Below are positions 43,977-52,820 of a stretch of 64,000 nucleotides of DNA, piece after piece (the first letter of the stretch is position 1; every line of letters starts with the position of its first letter). Source of the stretch: QVMM01 sp047030855 (GTDB taxonomy: Bacteria > Bacteroidota > Bacteroidia > Bacteroidales > Dysgonomonadaceae); NCBI GenBank assembly GCA_047030855.1, contig JBKYIJ010000008.1:434001-498000 (forward strand), written 5' to 3'. The notes below the pieces were generated by a model. The model was not told the origin of the DNA. It did no database searches and saw only the letters and a list, made by a program, of their open reading frames with translations. Both the position numbers and the translations under genes were made by a program.

Positions 43977-46644
43977 TCAGAAAACTACTTTTACAGCTTT
44001 TTCTCCGATTTTTACAACATATACACCTCTCGTTGTTAAAGGAACTACAAGCTCATTTGCAACGACTTTTCCTGATGCAACCAATCTTCCCGACATGTTA
44101 TAAACCGATACAGGCAATTCCTGATCCGTATTTACGACAATATTACCGTTTACTATGCGAATATCAATGCCTCCTGCAGCTTCTTCATCGGAGATATTCA
44201 AAGGTTTATCGGTAGTAACCGATATTTCGTTCGATTCATCTGAAACAGCATCACCGGCTTTTCCTTTAACTGCATAATAATAAGTAGTATTGTATTCCAA
44301 ACCAGAAATAGCTTTGCTTGTTTCTGTTACGGCAAACGGAGAACCTGTTATCGGAATGTGTACTGTTCCACCTGCTACAATCTTCACATCATCCAAGAAA
44401 AGACGGGAATTGCTCGCAGATTGTGCCTTAAACGTAATCTTAGTTGAAGGCGTTCCTCCGAATATTTTTACAGCATAAGAAGTAAACGATTCTCTAACCA
44501 TTTCAACAGAAGACTGATCCAAAGCTCCTCCGTCTGTTATTTCAAGCAAAAGCGTAGTATTATCACCCTTCCAAGCCCCGGCACGGAATGTAAGAGTCGC
44601 ATCCCCGTTTAATGTTGCTAAGGCAGGAGTAACGGCAGTACCCTGTTTGCTTCCTGTTCCGAATTTTATACAACCATCGCCTTTATATATATTGGTTAAG
44701 CTCCAATCACCATATGTACTAAGTCCTCCAGACGCTATATTACCGCTCCAGCCACCGCTGTTTCCTCCTGTTCCTGTTACATCATCAAAAGGAGCATTGA
44801 GAACTTCGGTTTCAGGAAGTTCGGTTTTTGTATAAACGAACAATTCGTATTCTGTTGCACCCGCAAGAGCATTCCAGTTAGCTGTAAAGCCATCGCTTGC
44901 AACTCCTGTTGCAGCAGTTGCGACAGGCACTCCTAAAACAGATGTTCCTGAAACCTGTACAGTAGCACTAACACCTGTTCCTGTCAATGTAATGGTAGCA
45001 GTATGCGTTCCAAGAGTCTGGGGAGTATATACAAAATCCACTACGCCATCTGTGATTTTACCATCTGTTGGGGTAAGAGAGTTTACATCCAACATAAAAT
45101 TATTCTCATCCGAAAGCGTAATTGTTATATCTTCCGTCATATTAAGGGCATTTACAGTTATGCTCGCCACTTCACTCATATCATTAACTACAGCGGTTAA
45201 ACCGGTGATCGATTCAGGCGTAGCAATTATAACAGGATCCGTAGAAACGTATTCTACAATATCGGCGGCACTGCGAGGCACCAACTGAACCGTTGTGTAA
45301 TAAGTAAGAACAACACCCGTAATAGTTTGCGGCAAAGAAGGTATCGGAGTGCCGATATAATCCAAGTCGCTGTATTGTGTGCGCAATACTGGATTAGTCG
45401 CACCGTTCAGGTTGTAACTTGTCCCTGCATAAAAATTACCCGTACCTGCGATTTCCAGATTTTCAACAGTTACTAATTCTCCGGGATGATTAACAAGCTC
45501 TTCCAAAGTTACTTCCTGAGGAGTAATAGTTATGGTAGCTGGTATCTGAGCACCCAAATCGACAACGGGAGTAAACTGCAACATTCCGTTATAATCGGAA
45601 AGCTTTCCTAAAATATTCTGGAAGCTTTTGCCCAACTCATAGCCTGTTGTCGTCACAACTTCGTCCGCATCACGAACAAGAATTGCCGCTGTCGCGTCCT
45701 GAATGTATTTAGGATTGCCGCTTGAAGTATTCGACTGCAAAGTCAGAACAGCCTCTCCCGTCAATCTATATACAGAATTGCCCGTGGCGCTTGCGCGCAA
45801 AGCGGCAATATCGGTAATATCCGTAATTTCAGGGATTGTATATGTAACAGAAGCGACATAGCTCGGATCCATACCGTCCTTATAAGCGATTGCTTTCAAG
45901 GTAGTAGTTGCGGAAAGGGTTATTTCTCCCGTATAAAGAGTACTTGCATTAGTAGGTTCTGTTTCGTCTGTCGTATAATAAATAGCTGCACCTTCTGTTT
46001 CAGATGTTATCGCAACATTTATAGGATTGTAATACGTTCCTACTTCTACTGAGAATGTAGGAATTTTAACTTGGTTTGCAGACGTAATCTCTTTGTATAA
46101 GTAAACATCAGTTTGCCCACTAGCATAACAAGCGAAAAGAAGATTACTAGCGGTAGCTTTGTTAAATCTTAGTACATTTCGGTCATACGAACCCGTACAT
46201 TTAATTGTTGCAACCCCTGTAGGTGCAATTGAAACAGTCCAGTTTTCAGGAGTAGTTTCGCCTACTAAAGCGTTGTTTTTGCCTATTTTTGGCCTTAAAT
46301 ATGTGTTATTTGCTGCATCAAAGAAAGTCCAAGCACCTGAAACACCACCAAAAGTAATCTCATACAAGTTCGTTTTGTCAGCAGCATCAGATGCAGGTAC
46401 AGCCTCAATTACACCTGAATTTTCAGACATAAGAACGGCTTTACGGTTACTAGAATCTTGCCAGCCCATAGCGTAAAACGCACTCTCATTCTTCCCTACT
46501 AAAATGTACTTAGCTCCTGCTTCCAATTCTGTATCAGAAGTCACAAGCTTATAACTTTTCGCTTGTGCCGACACATTCGCATACCCTGCCGTTACAAGAA
46601 CAGACAAGAGCATGAGTCTTAATAAAGTAAAGGTTTTTTTTCAT
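43977..46644 (-). CDS. Large secreted multidomain protein with T9SS type A sorting domain, frameshift at the start
   Basis: The open frame from ATG 46613 lacks the first part of its signal peptide. Removing one base of the T8 run at 46634-46641 connects ATG 46644 and gives MKKTFTLLRLMLLSVLVTAG, a full signal sequence; total about 888 residues. Domains: lectin-like N-terminus (~20-180), chitobiase C-terminal-like unit (AIYYTTDETEPTNASTLYTG), a DUF5689-like OB region (YIQDATAAILVRDADEVV), an Ig-like segment, an Fn3 domain (SDGFTANWNALAGATEYELFV) with a jelly-roll insert, and a type A sorting tail (VSVYNMSGRLVASGKV, RGVYVVKIGEKAVKVVF). Role unknown; surface or released carbohydrate or nucleic-acid active protein possible. 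Confidence 0.82.
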
Positions 46645-46980
46645 AAGTATAATATATTAGAGTTAGTAAATAACAAGGTTTATACAGAACTTTCGTAAAG
46701 TTAAGGATAAAGCTACTCAAAATATCATATACATGCCAAATCTTATCCGACTCTTAACATATTTTTTTTTTAAAAAGACGACAGAATCCTAATAGACGGA
46801 ATGTGCCTGCCTGCAAAGTAAGTGTCAGTCATACACTATTGTATAAATATTTTTCGATTAAAAAAAACTTCGTTAAATTAATTGAATTATAACATATTTC
46901 ATCTATATTTACAGTGAATTATATAAATTCAATCAATCTCTCATTTGTAACCTTTATCATCAAGCACAACTTACACAAAT

Positions 46981-47041
46981 CACTGATTTCCGGTTTAAAA
47001 ATCAATCAAATAAATTTAAGCCGGAAATTGAGTGTTTTTTC
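46981..47041 (+). terminator. Orphan intrinsic terminator, possible 3' end of a small RNA
   Basis: CCGGTTTAAA (46990-46999) pairs with TTTAAGCCGG (47015-47024, one G-U pair), and the stem extends through ATTTCC/GGAAAT to CACT/AGTG, ending in T6 (47035-47040). No + strand gene lies upstream within 400 bases, so it would terminate an unannotated RNA or insulate the next promoter. Confidence 0.6.
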
Positions 47042-47042
47042 T

Positions 47043-47050
47043 TATTTTTG
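47043..47050 (+). promoter_or_regulatory. Promoter -7 box (TATTTTTG) for the DUF4595-like lipoprotein
   Basis: TATTTTTG matches TAnnTTTG, 29 bases before ATG 47080, and excludes a start at 47032. Confidence 0.6.
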
Positions 47051-47079
47051 AATCTGTAATCAGAAAAACAATTCAAAAA

Positions 47080-47895
47080 ATGAAGATTTTACTCTTTTCA
47101 CTGTCTGCCATTGTACTTATTTTATCATTCTGTTCGTGCGACAAACTGGACGCAGACAAAAACTATTTATATATTCCAAGTCAAATTACGGAAAGAGATT
47201 CGGCAAACGTAGCAAGTACGGTTAATCTCGGATATGATAGTATGAACCGCCTTACAGAAATAGCGGAAACAATAACAAGGGACACTATCACCTATTACGT
47301 TTCGCAGACAAGTATTTCATACGACGACAAGGGAAATCCTTTGCAAATGAATAAAACGGAAACGGTATATTCTCCCGAAAACAAACAGAACGACACATTC
47401 GAAAATACCTATTCTTTCTCTTATGCCACAGACAATACTGTAGACATAATACATAAAAGAAACGAAGAAAATGAAACGATCAGCATAAAGCTAAACGGAG
47501 ACGGAATGATAGAGACATATTCCGAACAAAATTCGGCTAAAAACATCGGTTTTACTTATACAGGGAAAAATATAAGCACTAAAACAGAAAACAACGCAGT
47601 TGAAACTTACACGTATGACGACAAACGGGGCTTGTTCCGCGATATAAATACCCCACAATGGTTTATCATTGCATTTTTAGATAATTATGATTTGAAAATA
47701 TCTGCACTTTTCGAAAGGAACGTGAGCATCCAAAATAACCCTGTCGGCATCCAAAGGAAAGATGCGGAAGAAAAAACCTCCCGAAATCTGTATGAATACA
47801 CATATAATGCGTTCCATTATCCTATACACATTTCGGAAGGACCTAAAACCAATCCTTATAAAACAGTCGATATTTACTATACGAAAGCAAAGTAA
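47080..47895 (+). CDS. YD-repeat-like lipoprotein (DUF4595-like)
   Basis: A 271-residue protein with a lipoprotein signal (KILLFSLSAIVLILSFCSC, lipid Cys about residue 20). The body alternates short beta-strands in RHS/YD-like units: VNLGYDSMNRLTEIAE, TSISYDDKGNPLQMNK, NTYSFSYATDNTVDI, GFTYTGKNISTKTEN, ETYTYDDKRG, YEYTYNAFHYPIHISEG. This is the style of DUF4595 lipoproteins of Bacteroidota; their role is not known to me. It stands alone with its own promoter and converges on the SUFU-domain gene. ATG 47080 is used because an upstream in-frame codon overlaps the promoter. Confidence 0.8.
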   Translation: MKILLFSLSAIVLILSFCSCDKLDADKNYLYIPSQITERDSANVASTVNLGYDSMNRLTEIAETITRDTITYYVSQTSISYDDKGNPLQMNKTETVYSPENKQNDTFENTYSFSYATDNTVDIIHKRNEENETISIKLNGDGMIETYSEQNSAKNIGFTYTGKNISTKTENNAVETYTYDDKRGLFRDINTPQWFIIAFLDNYDLKISALFERNVSIQNNPVGIQRKDAEEKTSRNLYEYTYNAFHYPIHISEGPKTNPYKTVDIYYTKAK

Positions 47896-47902
47896 GGATT
47901 AA

Positions 47903-48559
47903 TCAGGTGCGGGTAAGATCGGTTATGAGCATAGGATTATACTGTCTCATTTCATCCACAAGTTTTTTCACCTCGCCAATAGTAGGATTGGATTTCAATC
48001 TTTCCAGCTCTTTCGATGTAATGCCTACCATTTGCAAGAATGAAACTTCTCCGTGAGGAGTGCTGACTTTTCCCAATTCGGGATCGAGGGCAAAAACAAG
48101 TCCGACAATATCCACATGGGATTTCGTTTCGGTGCGGATAGGTCCGTTTGCAGGAACAAAATGGTATTCTTCAAACCAATTGCCGCTCTCATACACGTAT
48201 CGGGCAAGGTTATTCATCACTTCTATAACCCACAAGGGATCGCTCTCATCTTCGGCAAAAGGTTTCAACCTGAATGTAAATTCGAACCCCCATTTGCTGA
48301 ATTCGCCACCTGCGGCTTCTTCATTATAATACAACTCGGACATTCCGTAGCTTATGAAGTGGCGATGAAATTCCTGTTTCTGCGAATCATATATACTTGT
48401 TCCGTCTATCGGATCCTTGCCGCCTAAGATGTAATGTATCGGAGGAGCGTAATGCCGTGGCTGAACGTCTTTATATATCTCATTGATTTTCTCGTCCAGT
48501 GCCAGCCAACCGACAGCTTCTTCTTCATCGAATTTTTCTTTATATTCTTTCTGTGTCAT
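47903..48559 (-). CDS. Suppressor-of-fused (SUFU) domain protein
   Basis: A 218-residue soluble protein. I start at ATG 48559 (MTQKEYKEKFDEEEAVGWLA); a longer frame upstream runs through the promoter. The SUFU pattern is visible: HYAPPIHYILGGKDPIDG, FHRHFISYGMSELYYNE, GFEFTFRLK, PLWVIEVMNNLARYVYESGNWFEEYHFVPANGPI, and the later LDPELGKVSTPHGEVSFLQMVGIT. Bacterial SUFU proteins are often tied to polymorphic-toxin immunity; no toxin gene is nearby here, so this may be a solitary immunity or a housekeeping member. No signal peptide: cytosolic. Confidence 0.82.
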   Translation of the reverse strand: MTQKEYKEKFDEEEAVGWLALDEKINEIYKDVQPRHYAPPIHYILGGKDPIDGTSIYDSQKQEFHRHFISYGMSELYYNEEAAGGEFSKWGFEFTFRLKPFAEDESDPLWVIEVMNNLARYVYESGNWFEEYHFVPANGPIRTETKSHVDIVGLVFALDPELGKVSTPHGEVSFLQMVGITSKELERLKSNPTIGEVKKLVDEMRQYNPMLITDLTRT

Positions 48560-48596
48560 ACGATCAGTCTCGTTTATATTCCGAAAAGTAAAAATA

Positions 48597-48604
48597 CAAA
48601 AATA
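48597..48604 (-). promoter_or_regulatory. Promoter -7 box (TATTTTTG) for the SUFU gene
   Basis: CAAAAATA on the + strand reads TATTTTTG on the minus strand, 38 bases above ATG 48559. Confidence 0.6.
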
Positions 48605-48623
48605 TATATGCCGTAAAAACAAT

Positions 48624-48649
48624 AAAGGCTGAATTTAAATTCAACCTTT
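48624..48649 (-). terminator. Terminator hairpin after the ECF sigma gene
   Basis: A nearly perfect 26-base palindrome centred on AATTTAAATT with AAAGG/CCTTT ends; on the minus strand a T5 run follows within a few bases. Confidence 0.6.
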
Positions 48650-48671
48650 ACATTGTATCTAAAAAAACATT

Positions 48672-49265
48672 CTACATTGTTGTCAGAATCACCCGGTTAT
48701 CCTCGGCAAGTTTTCTCATATTAAGTATTGCGTAACGCATTCTGCCTAAGGCCGTATTAATGCTCACGCCTGTTATATCGGATATTTCCTTAAAGCTTAA
48801 ATCCTGATAATACCGCATTTCGAGCACTTCTCTTTGGTTCTTAGGCAAAAGTTTGATAAGTTTTCTGACATCCGATAAAATCTGATCTTTTACCAATTTG
48901 TCTTCCACCGTGCTTTCACAAAGATTCATATTATTGAACAAGTCTATTGATACTTCATCATTCGAAACAGTATTTTCGTTTTTTTCCTGTCTGAAATGAT
49001 CAATTATCAGGTTATGCGCTATACGGGTTATCCAAGCCTTGAATTTTCCGCTTTCAGTGTAACGTCCTTGCTTTATTGTTATAATGGCTTTTACGAAAGT
49101 TTCTTGGAATATGTCTTCTGTAAGATTTTTGTTCTTAACTATAAAAAAAATATAGTTAAACAAACTGTTTTTGTGACGATGTAAAAGGTGGTCAAAAGCC
49201 AAATTATTGCCTTCAGAGTAACAAACAACCAATTCTTCATCGGTCATAGCTTTTAATACATTCAT
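48672..49265 (-). CDS. ECF-type RNA polymerase sigma factor
   Basis: A 197-residue sigma-70 family protein. Region 2 reads LAFDHLLHRHKNSLFNYIFFIV, EDIFQETFVKAIITI and FKAWITRIAHNLIIDHFRQ; region 4 reads LPKNQREVLEMRYYQDLSFKEISDITGVSINTALGRMRYAI, containing the -35 binding helix (quoted in parts: LPKNQREVLEM and DITGVSINTALGRM). No anti-sigma factor gene follows; the neighbours are a SUFU gene and a convergent-unrelated porin, so regulation is not of the usual sigma/anti-sigma pair. An in-frame A8 run (49143-49150) is intact here. Targets unknown. Confidence 0.92.
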   Translation of the reverse strand: MNVLKAMTDEELVVCYSEGNNLAFDHLLHRHKNSLFNYIFFIVKNKNLTEDIFQETFVKAIITIKQGRYTESGKFKAWITRIAHNLIIDHFRQEKNENTVSNDEVSIDLFNNMNLCESTVEDKLVKDQILSDVRKLIKLLPKNQREVLEMRYYQDLSFKEISDITGVSINTALGRMRYAILNMRKLAEDNRVILTTM

Positions 49266-49416
49266 TACTAAATATTTATATGTTTATAGAGTAATGGTGC
49301 AGCTATAGGCAAAATTTGTTTTAAGATTTAAGAATATTATATTTTAATATGCAAATAAATATAAAATATACGAAATATGCAAGATTTTGTATAAAAAATG
49401 GGAAAAACAGCGATTC

Positions 49417-51495
49417 CTAATTGTTAAAGTCCCACGAAATTCCCATCTTAAACACCAATGGGTTGACCGGGTAATGAGGCAAAGAGAAATACTCGGAATT
49501 GAAGAGACTTTCACCGACGTTGTACACCATCAGGAAAAATCTCGTATTCTTCAGATTTATGTTCATATAAGCCGTGGCAATAGGGAATCCTCCGATTTTC
49601 ACCTCTTTCTGATTGTGAAACTGTATTGTAGCAGGATCGTAAGCAGGAGCATAATATTTGGTATGGAAATGAGCATCAACCCCCAACTGAATGGTAAGCA
49701 CTTTTATAATATCCGTAAGAATATATGCATTGGTATAAAAACTCAACGTCGGCAAAGGAAGAACATCTTTTTCGCTGCTCAATTGATAGGCTATCTGGTT
49801 ATCCCAATGGAATATTCCTGCCTTGAGTTTCTGATCCAGCCTCAAAGAAACGACTTGTATATTTTTACTACTCTGTAAAATAGTGTCTTTAGTATAATAA
49901 ATGTAATTATCAATAGATTCTACTCCACCGCTAATGCGCGTATTAGTATAAGGGATAATTATTTCACCTCCGACAAAGAATCTTCTCACATCATCAAAAT
50001 CATTTTTCCACTCAAAATATTTTGAATTGTAATTATTTTCATAAAAAGTAGGTTTCAGATTCTTAACATATCCTTTAGCTCTTACAGAAGCGTCTTTGCC
50101 TGCTATCTTAAAGTTAGTATTAATGTCCGCTTCCGCCCTCAACTCACCAAGGTTATCACCTACAATGCCGAAATCGGCTTTGAGGTTGTAAGTAAGGAAA
50201 GGACCTTTCTGCTTGGTAAGCATACCGCCGATTACCGTCGAGTTTTGGCTGTATTCTTCCACAATACCGGGAAATCTTAAACTTTTCGAAGGCATCGAGT
50301 ATTTACGAAAATCCTGCTCAACAAAGGCTGTAAGCCCGAATTTCACCCAATCCTTAAAGCCTTCGTTCAATGTTACCGCAAAAGTATTTTTGAATGACCA
50401 GAAAGCCATTTCGTCATCGGCGGGGCTGGCATATTTAATACCGGGTTTTGGATAATATAGAGTATCGGTAGACGTCAAGTTCTGTCCGGTCGAAGTATCT
50501 ACCGCAATGTAAGTATTGTCCCTTGAAGCGAACCTGCGTTTCTGATCGCGATAATTGGTTGTCAGAATAAAACTTGCGACAGGTACAAATTCGTTTGTTT
50601 CCTGCTTTTCGTAACCCACATTGTATTTATTGCTCAGAAATATCTGGCGTCCGCTTAACCTATTCCATAGGCTCTCGGTTTTGGTAGGAATATCTTTAGA
50701 ACCCGAACCTTCAGCCAATTGCGATTGTATATCGGGATTTGTAGGATCGGTAATAAAACGATCGTCGGCAATACCGCCGTTTTCGGAATTGTTGTAATAA
50801 TTATTTGAGAAAAAAGCATGCAACTGGTATTTATCGGAAATATAGCTGCCGTAGATGTCATAAGTCACCTGCTTATTGGATAAATAAGCATAAAAACCTC
50901 TTGAATAAATATAATCAATATCAAAACCTACATTTATTTTCTTCCCTAAATTCAGGGACATTTCCCCTTTCAGGCGTTCTTCCTTATTCATACGCCCGCC
51001 GCCCGTTTGATAAAATATATTGGAATAAGGCTGAGTCGTATTGAGGAATGGATGTTCTTCCGCTTTTTTATAGTAGTATTCAAAAGCATTCAAAAACGGG
51101 TACAATCCTGCTTCACCTCTTTCAAAAAACAGTTTTGATTGCATCGGCGAACCCATATTTCCTAAATAACCGATAGCAATGCCCTGCCCGTCGGCAATCG
51201 AGGTCTGATGAAAGTTATACAATGTTTTGCTCACATCCGTCATCTTCCGCTCACCCGATCTCGGATCGACAAGCCAACCGTACCTTTTGGGTTTGTGGCT
51301 GGCGGTATCATTGGATGCAGGCACAGAATTCAAATCGGCAACGGGCAGTGCCGATCGGCTTTCGTTGCGAACAGAATCCGACACGGCATTATCTTTTCCT
51401 TTAGGATCGATAGGTATAAAAACAGGATCTTGAGCTCTGGCAACAGGCAAAAGCACAAATATGAAAAATAAGAAAAAGACGATACGTATTTTCAT
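49417..51495 (-). CDS. Putative outer-membrane porin (Porin_10-like barrel)
   Basis: About 692 residues from ATG 51495, which opens a signal peptide (MKIRIVFFLFFIFVLLPVARA). After a short linker (KRYGWLVDPRSGERKMTDVS), the remainder is a long run of amphipathic beta-strands typical of outer-membrane barrels (MSLNLGKKINVGFDIDYIY, FVPVASFILTTNYRDQKRRF, TAFVEQDFRKYS, VSLRLDQKLKAGIFHW), ending with FKMGISWDFNN, a terminal aromatic strand. This matches the Bacteroidota putative porin family PF14121 in length and style. Outer membrane; transported solute unknown. It lies 51 bases downstream of folA on the same strand and may share its transcript. Confidence 0.82.
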   Translation of the reverse strand: MKIRIVFFLFFIFVLLPVARAQDPVFIPIDPKGKDNAVSDSVRNESRSALPVADLNSVPASNDTASHKPKRYGWLVDPRSGERKMTDVSKTLYNFHQTSIADGQGIAIGYLGNMGSPMQSKLFFERGEAGLYPFLNAFEYYYKKAEEHPFLNTTQPYSNIFYQTGGGRMNKEERLKGEMSLNLGKKINVGFDIDYIYSRGFYAYLSNKQVTYDIYGSYISDKYQLHAFFSNNYYNNSENGGIADDRFITDPTNPDIQSQLAEGSGSKDIPTKTESLWNRLSGRQIFLSNKYNVGYEKQETNEFVPVASFILTTNYRDQKRRFASRDNTYIAVDTSTGQNLTSTDTLYYPKPGIKYASPADDEMAFWSFKNTFAVTLNEGFKDWVKFGLTAFVEQDFRKYSMPSKSLRFPGIVEEYSQNSTVIGGMLTKQKGPFLTYNLKADFGIVGDNLGELRAEADINTNFKIAGKDASVRAKGYVKNLKPTFYENNYNSKYFEWKNDFDDVRRFFVGGEIIIPYTNTRISGGVESIDNYIYYTKDTILQSSKNIQVVSLRLDQKLKAGIFHWDNQIAYQLSSEKDVLPLPTLSFYTNAYILTDIIKVLTIQLGVDAHFHTKYYAPAYDPATIQFHNQKEVKIGGFPIATAYMNINLKNTRFFLMVYNVGESLFNSEYFSLPHYPVNPLVFKMGISWDFNN

Positions 51496-51546
51496 TGCCG
51501 CAAACTTACAAAAAAACATAATACTGAATAATGTTGATATGTTTTT

Positions 51547-52038
51547 TTATGATATTCTGATATAGGTTGTGAATTTGTAATTATACTTGTTTCTCTCGTC
51601 GGCAAGATGTTTTTCTTCCGAAATTTTTTGCCAGTCGGAAGCTGAAATTTCGGGGAAGAAGGTATCCGCATTTTCTGCCGAATAATCCACTTTTGTTACA
51701 TACAGTTTATCTGCAATCGGCATAGCTTGCTTGTATATTTCCCCTCCACCAATTACAAAAACTTCTTCTTCACTGTTACACAAGCCAAAAGCTGCCTGCA
51801 AAGAATGGCAAATTATACAATCTTTCAGAATAAGATTTTTTTTTCTGCTGACAACAATGTTTCGCCTGTTGGGCAAAGCTCCTTTCGGCAACGCGTCGAA
51901 TGTTTTTCTTCCCATTACGATGCTATGTCCTGTCGTCAGTTCCCGAAATCTCCTCAGGTCGTCGGGAATATAAAACAACTGGTCTCCTCCCCTGCCTATC
52001 GCATTATTATTGTCAACGGCAACGATGATCGAAATCAA
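51547..52038 (-). CDS. folA: Dihydrofolate reductase
   Basis: About 163 residues. Family motifs: SIIVAVDNNNAIGRGGDQLFYIPDDLRRFRELT (folate site Asp, quoted in parts NNNAIGRGGDQLFYIPDDLR), IVMGRKTFDALPKGALPNRRNIVVSR (NADPH site, VMGRKTFDALP) and VFVIGGGEIYKQAM. It reduces dihydrofolate with NADPH. I prefer the TTG start at 52038, whose TTGA overlaps the mazG stop and places the family strand SIIVAV right at the N-terminus; ATG 52065, 31 bases into mazG, is the alternative. An in-frame T9 run (51836-51844) is intact here. Operon with mazG and dsbD. Confidence 0.92.
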   Translation of the reverse strand: MISIIVAVDNNNAIGRGGDQLFYIPDDLRRFRELTTGHSIVMGRKTFDALPKGALPNRRNIVVSRKKNLILKDCIICHSLQAAFGLCNSEEEVFVIGGGEIYKQAMPIADKLYVTKVDYSAENADTFFPEISASDWQKISEEKHLADERNKYNYKFTTYIRIS

Positions 52039-52820
52039 AGCCCCTTCTTTTTTGCCTGATCCCATAATTCGTCCATTTCGGCTAAAGTCATTTTCTTTAA
52101 CGGTTTATTCTTTTTAGCCGCTTCTCTTTCGATATAATTAAACCTTCGTATAAAAGTCTGGTTTGTCCGTTCCAAAGCGTTGTCGGGATTGATTTTATAT
52201 AAACGCGCGGCATTTATAAGAGCAAAGAACAAATCTCCGAATTCGGCTTCCATCCTGTCGGTGTCAAGACTGTTTATTTCGGCTTCCAGTTCGCTTAATT
52301 CTTCTTTGACTTTGTTCCATACATCTTCTTTTTGCTCCCAGTCAAAACCTGCATTGCGGGCTTTATCCTGTATCCGATGAGCTTTGGGTATGGAAGGCAA
52401 CGAAGAAGGCACGCCTTCCAGAACCGTTTTATTCCCGCCTTTTTCTTTCAATTTGATTTGTTCCCACGACTGTTCCACTTCTCCTGCCGTTTTAGCCACA
52501 TCATCGCCAAACACATGGGGATGACGGAAGATAAGCTTGTCGGACAAAGCATTACAAACATCCGCAATATCAAAAGCCTCTTTCTCCTCCCCTATTTTTG
52601 AGTAGAATACGACATGAAGCAACACATCGCCCAATTCTTTCTTTATGTTCTGATTATCGTTTTTGATTATGGCTTCACACAGTTCGTACACCTCTTCTAT
52701 CGTATTGGTGCGTAAACTTTCATTTGTCTGTTTGGCGTCCCAAGGACATTTGACACGCAATTCGTCCATAATGTCCAGCAGTCGCCCGAAAGCTTCAAGC
52801 TTTTGTTCTCTGGTATTCAT
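52035..52820 (-). CDS. mazG: Nucleoside triphosphate pyrophosphohydrolase MazG
   Basis: A 261-residue all-alpha enzyme with two MazG domains. The first has the metal-binding EExxE/ExxD pattern: CPWDAKQTNESLRTNTIEEVYELCEAI and IKKELGDVLLHVVFYSKIGEE (parts: TNTIEEVYELCEAI, ELGDVLLHVVFYSKI); the second has VKEELSELEAEINSL and EAEFGDLFFALINAARL. It hydrolyses NTPs to NMP and PPi, clearing damaged nucleotides. It is coupled on both sides: its start overlaps the dsbD stop (ATGA) and its stop overlaps the folA start. C-terminal tail EMDELWDQAKKKG is typical. Confidence 0.95.
   Translation of the reverse strand: MNTREQKLEAFGRLLDIMDELRVKCPWDAKQTNESLRTNTIEEVYELCEAIIKNDNQNIKKELGDVLLHVVFYSKIGEEKEAFDIADVCNALSDKLIFRHPHVFGDDVAKTAGEVEQSWEQIKLKEKGGNKTVLEGVPSSLPSIPKAHRIQDKARNAGFDWEQKEDVWNKVKEELSELEAEINSLDTDRMEAEFGDLFFALINAARLYKINPDNALERTNQTFIRRFNYIEREAAKKNKPLKKMTLAEMDELWDQAKKKGL

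Larger units (their letters stand above)
46645..47079. other. 435-base intergenic region with an orphan terminator and a promoter
   Basis: There is no convincing coding frame. I find a strong + strand terminator-like hairpin (46981-47041) with no gene in front of it and a -7 box TATTTTTG at 47043-47050 for the next gene. No minus-strand TAnnTTTG box is clear for the T9SS cargo gene. The remainder is AT-rich without evident repeats. Confidence 0.5.

Noticed and set aside
44992..45288. 98-residue + strand open frame inside the T9SS cargo gene
   Set aside because: It is antisense to a well-supported coding frame and shows no family features.
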